Origin: Desulfoluna butyratoxydans
GTDB lineage: Bacteria; Desulfobacterota; Desulfobacteria; Desulfobacterales; Desulfolunaceae
Direction of reading: 5' to 3'
Length of the DNA: 64,000 nucleotides
Assembly: GCF_900699765.1 (NCBI RefSeq)
Contig: NZ_CAADHO010000001.1
Span: 868,001-932,000, forward strand
Shown here: positions 62,582 to 64,000 of the stretch, in pieces
Layout of the letters: every line of letters begins with the position of its first letter
Numbering within the stretch: position 1 is the first letter of the stretch
The notes under the pieces: generated by a model
Told to the model about the DNA's origin: nothing
Seen by the model: the letters and a program-made list of their open reading frames with translations, nothing else
The model's database searches: none
Program-made: the position numbers and the translations under genes

Positions 62582-64000
62582 GATGCCCTCCGTCTTCGTT
62601 CGTAAAGCAGGGTCCACAAGGGAATTCTCAGGTTCCCGCCATGGGTTTGCAGGGCGTCCGCCAGTGAGCCGTGAACCGCCCCGACCGCCTCTTTGTCAAC
62701 ATTTCGTGCCACCATGTACGCCAGTTGGCTTCGCCACTTGAGGCAGGCCATCTCATCCATGGAGACCGTCTTTTTTTCTCCCAACCGGGCCTCTTCTTCT
62801 GCCATGGTAACCAAGGTATCCACCCGATAGAGCATGCCCGTGGTCAGCCACTTCTTTTCTAACCACGTCACAACCTCTTGTTTCCATGCATCCAGCGCCT
62901 TCATCTCAGGCCAGGAAACCGTGCACCCGAACACGGAAATCCTGTTTTTCTCATCATCCAGGTCCTTGGCAAGGCCCAACACGTGTTCGGCTCTCTCGGC
63001 GAAATCATCCACGGGTGTGTGGGCTTTCTCCAACGTGATGCCGCAAGAGAAATGGACCTCCGGGTTACCGGCCACATAACGGGAAAACTCGTCGCGCAGC
63101 ATGGGAGCCAACTGAAGGATCTGTCGCCAGGGGCCAATCAAAAAAAGATCGTCCCCACCGGCAAAAACCGTGTACACTTCGCAAAAAGTCTCATGGTGTT
63201 CGAGGATCCATGGCAGGCGAACGGAAAAAAACATATCAAGCTGACGACTCAAGGTGGTGAGGCGGGTAAGGGTGTAACGCTCATCTGAAAGCCCGCATGC
63301 AAATAACATGCCGAGGTAGTCTACGTCGGCTTTGAGCACACCGAGGGCAGACACGCAAGCCCCCCCGTCAATGGAGGAGCGGGAGGCGTCGGAAATGGCC
63401 TGGAAGTGCTTCGGGTCTCCCGCCTTTACAGCCTCTTGTCCCTCCTCCGACGCTGCAGCGGCAGCTTCTTCATCGGCTTTCGTAAACACCGGCACATAGC
63501 CATTCACACAACGGATCGCCACCTGGGGATCGGTCTTACCGGGTACGCCGAATTGCCAAAGGGCGACATCCTCCCCTTGGGCAGAATACCCTGCCAGGTC
63601 GTTTTCCATGGTCAGTTGGTACCGCCCCAGCACAGGCTCTTTCAAGTCCCCCTTCCCCGTTGTCAGGCGGATGCCCCTGTGCTTTACAAGGTTTTCACCC
63701 AACCAAATCTGATCATGGCATACCGCGCAACACCGCGACTCTCGATATGCCGACTCGACAGGCCGGACATGGCAGAGGGGACACGGTTTGTTGTCCCGGC
63801 CGACAGGCCGCGCCCGCCGACCGCAAACCGCTCCCATGTCCAGACGCTGAAACTTTTCAAGAGCCATGGTGCGATGCATCCGCTGCCACAAGGCAACCAT
63901 GTTCGGAGCTTGAAAATCGACGGGACGAGCCGTCACCGTGCTGATGGCCATCCCCGACTCGCCATGGGTCATGGATAAAAACCAGCCCGCCGACTCGCCT
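62578..64000 (-). CDS. csm1: Cas10/Csm1, C-terminal part (cut by window edge)
   Basis: At least 474 residues of the signature type III subunit; the frame stays open through the window end, so the N-terminal HD nuclease domain lies outside. Visible: a zinc finger (CPLC, then CCAVCHDQI), the small linker domain, and the catalytic Palm with VYTVFAGGDDLFLIGPW. The GGDD is intact, so cyclic-oligoadenylate synthesis should work. LGVLKADVDYLGMLF is the preceding Palm motif and FSCGITLEKAHTPVDDFAERAEHVL follows. First gene of the csm1-csm2-csm3-csm4-csm5 operon as far as seen. Confidence 0.95.
   Translation of the reverse strand, partial: GESAGWFLSMTHGESGMAISTVTARPVDFQAPNMVALWQRMHRTMALEKFQRLDMGAVCGRRARPVGRDNKPCPLCHVRPVESAYRESRCCAVCHDQIWLGENLVKHRGIRLTTGKGDLKEPVLGRYQLTMENDLAGYSAQGEDVALWQFGVPGKTDPQVAIRCVNGYVPVFTKADEEAAAAASEEGQEAVKAGDPKHFQAISDASRSSIDGGACVSALGVLKADVDYLGMLFACGLSDERYTLTRLTTLSRQLDMFFSVRLPWILEHHETFCEVYTVFAGGDDLFLIGPWRQILQLAPMLRDEFSRYVAGNPEVHFSCGITLEKAHTPVDDFAERAEHVLGLAKDLDDEKNRISVFGCTVSWPEMKALDAWKQEVVTWLEKKWLTTGMLYRVDTLVTMAEEEARLGEKKTVSMDEMACLKWRSQLAYMVARNVDKEAVGAVHGSLADALQTHGGNLRIPLWTLLYERRRRAS

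Overview
The window looks like a chromosome segment of a GC-rich, Gram-negative sulfate-reducer-type bacterium (Desulfobacterota, possibly close to Desulfoluna). This is inferred from the gene mix: pbpC/yfhM, sigma-54 regulation, Cache and PilJ-type chemoreceptors, a FATP-like acyl-CoA synthetase, a reverse-transcriptase-associated type III CRISPR system, and many interspersed palindromic repeats. No rRNA or species marker is present, so the assignment is tentative.

1-22 kb is mostly housekeeping and envelope genes separated by repeat-filled gaps: the start of pbpC with its usual partner alpha-2-macroglobulin (yfhM), rhodanese plus TauE-type exporter, a DUF374 acyltransferase, a patatin/MerR pair, a secreted subtilase whose stop codon touches a 120-bp tandem-repeat array, a fatty-acyl-CoA synthetase, tRNA-Pro(GGG), a DUF1326 protein and an FAD oxidoreductase. 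A repeat family with inverted GCCTCCGGCGG ends (about 130-240 bp, sometimes carrying inserts) recurs in at least six gaps.

22-31 kb holds a patatin and then a probable sulfur-amino-acid or serine catabolic block. A sigma-54 activator is followed by a 20-bp perfect palindrome (candidate enhancer), a -24/-12 promoter, a CyuA-like L-cysteine desulfidase, a DAACS-family symporter, and an amino-acid ABC binding protein and permease that have no ATPase gene beside them.

31-52 kb contains DNA-alkylation repair (Ada/AlkA fusion overlapping ogt), small enzymes, two chemoreceptors, a hemolysin-III protein, a Kef-type antiporter, a zinc-ribbon S1C protease, a GltD-like oxidoreductase, RecQ, an aldehyde dehydrogenase and an ABC-F protein.

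52.4-64 kb is a type III-A (Csm) CRISPR-Cas locus, with all genes on the minus strand: csm1(cas10, cut by the window end)-csm2-csm3-csm4-csm5, a two-TM protein with a CARF-like domain, a Csx3-like protein, then reverse transcriptase, cas1 and cas2. Four CRISPR arrays lie in two pairs. Each pair has one array of 32-nt repeats and one of 37-nt repeats, each with its own long leader, and the RT-cas1-cas2 module sits between the pairs. The GGDD motif of Cas10 and the conserved Asp of Csm3 are present, so RNA-triggered cyclic-oligoadenylate signalling is plausible, with the membrane CARF protein as candidate effector and Csx3 as candidate off-switch. No csm6 or cas6 is visible in the window. This locus is the most interesting part of the sequence.
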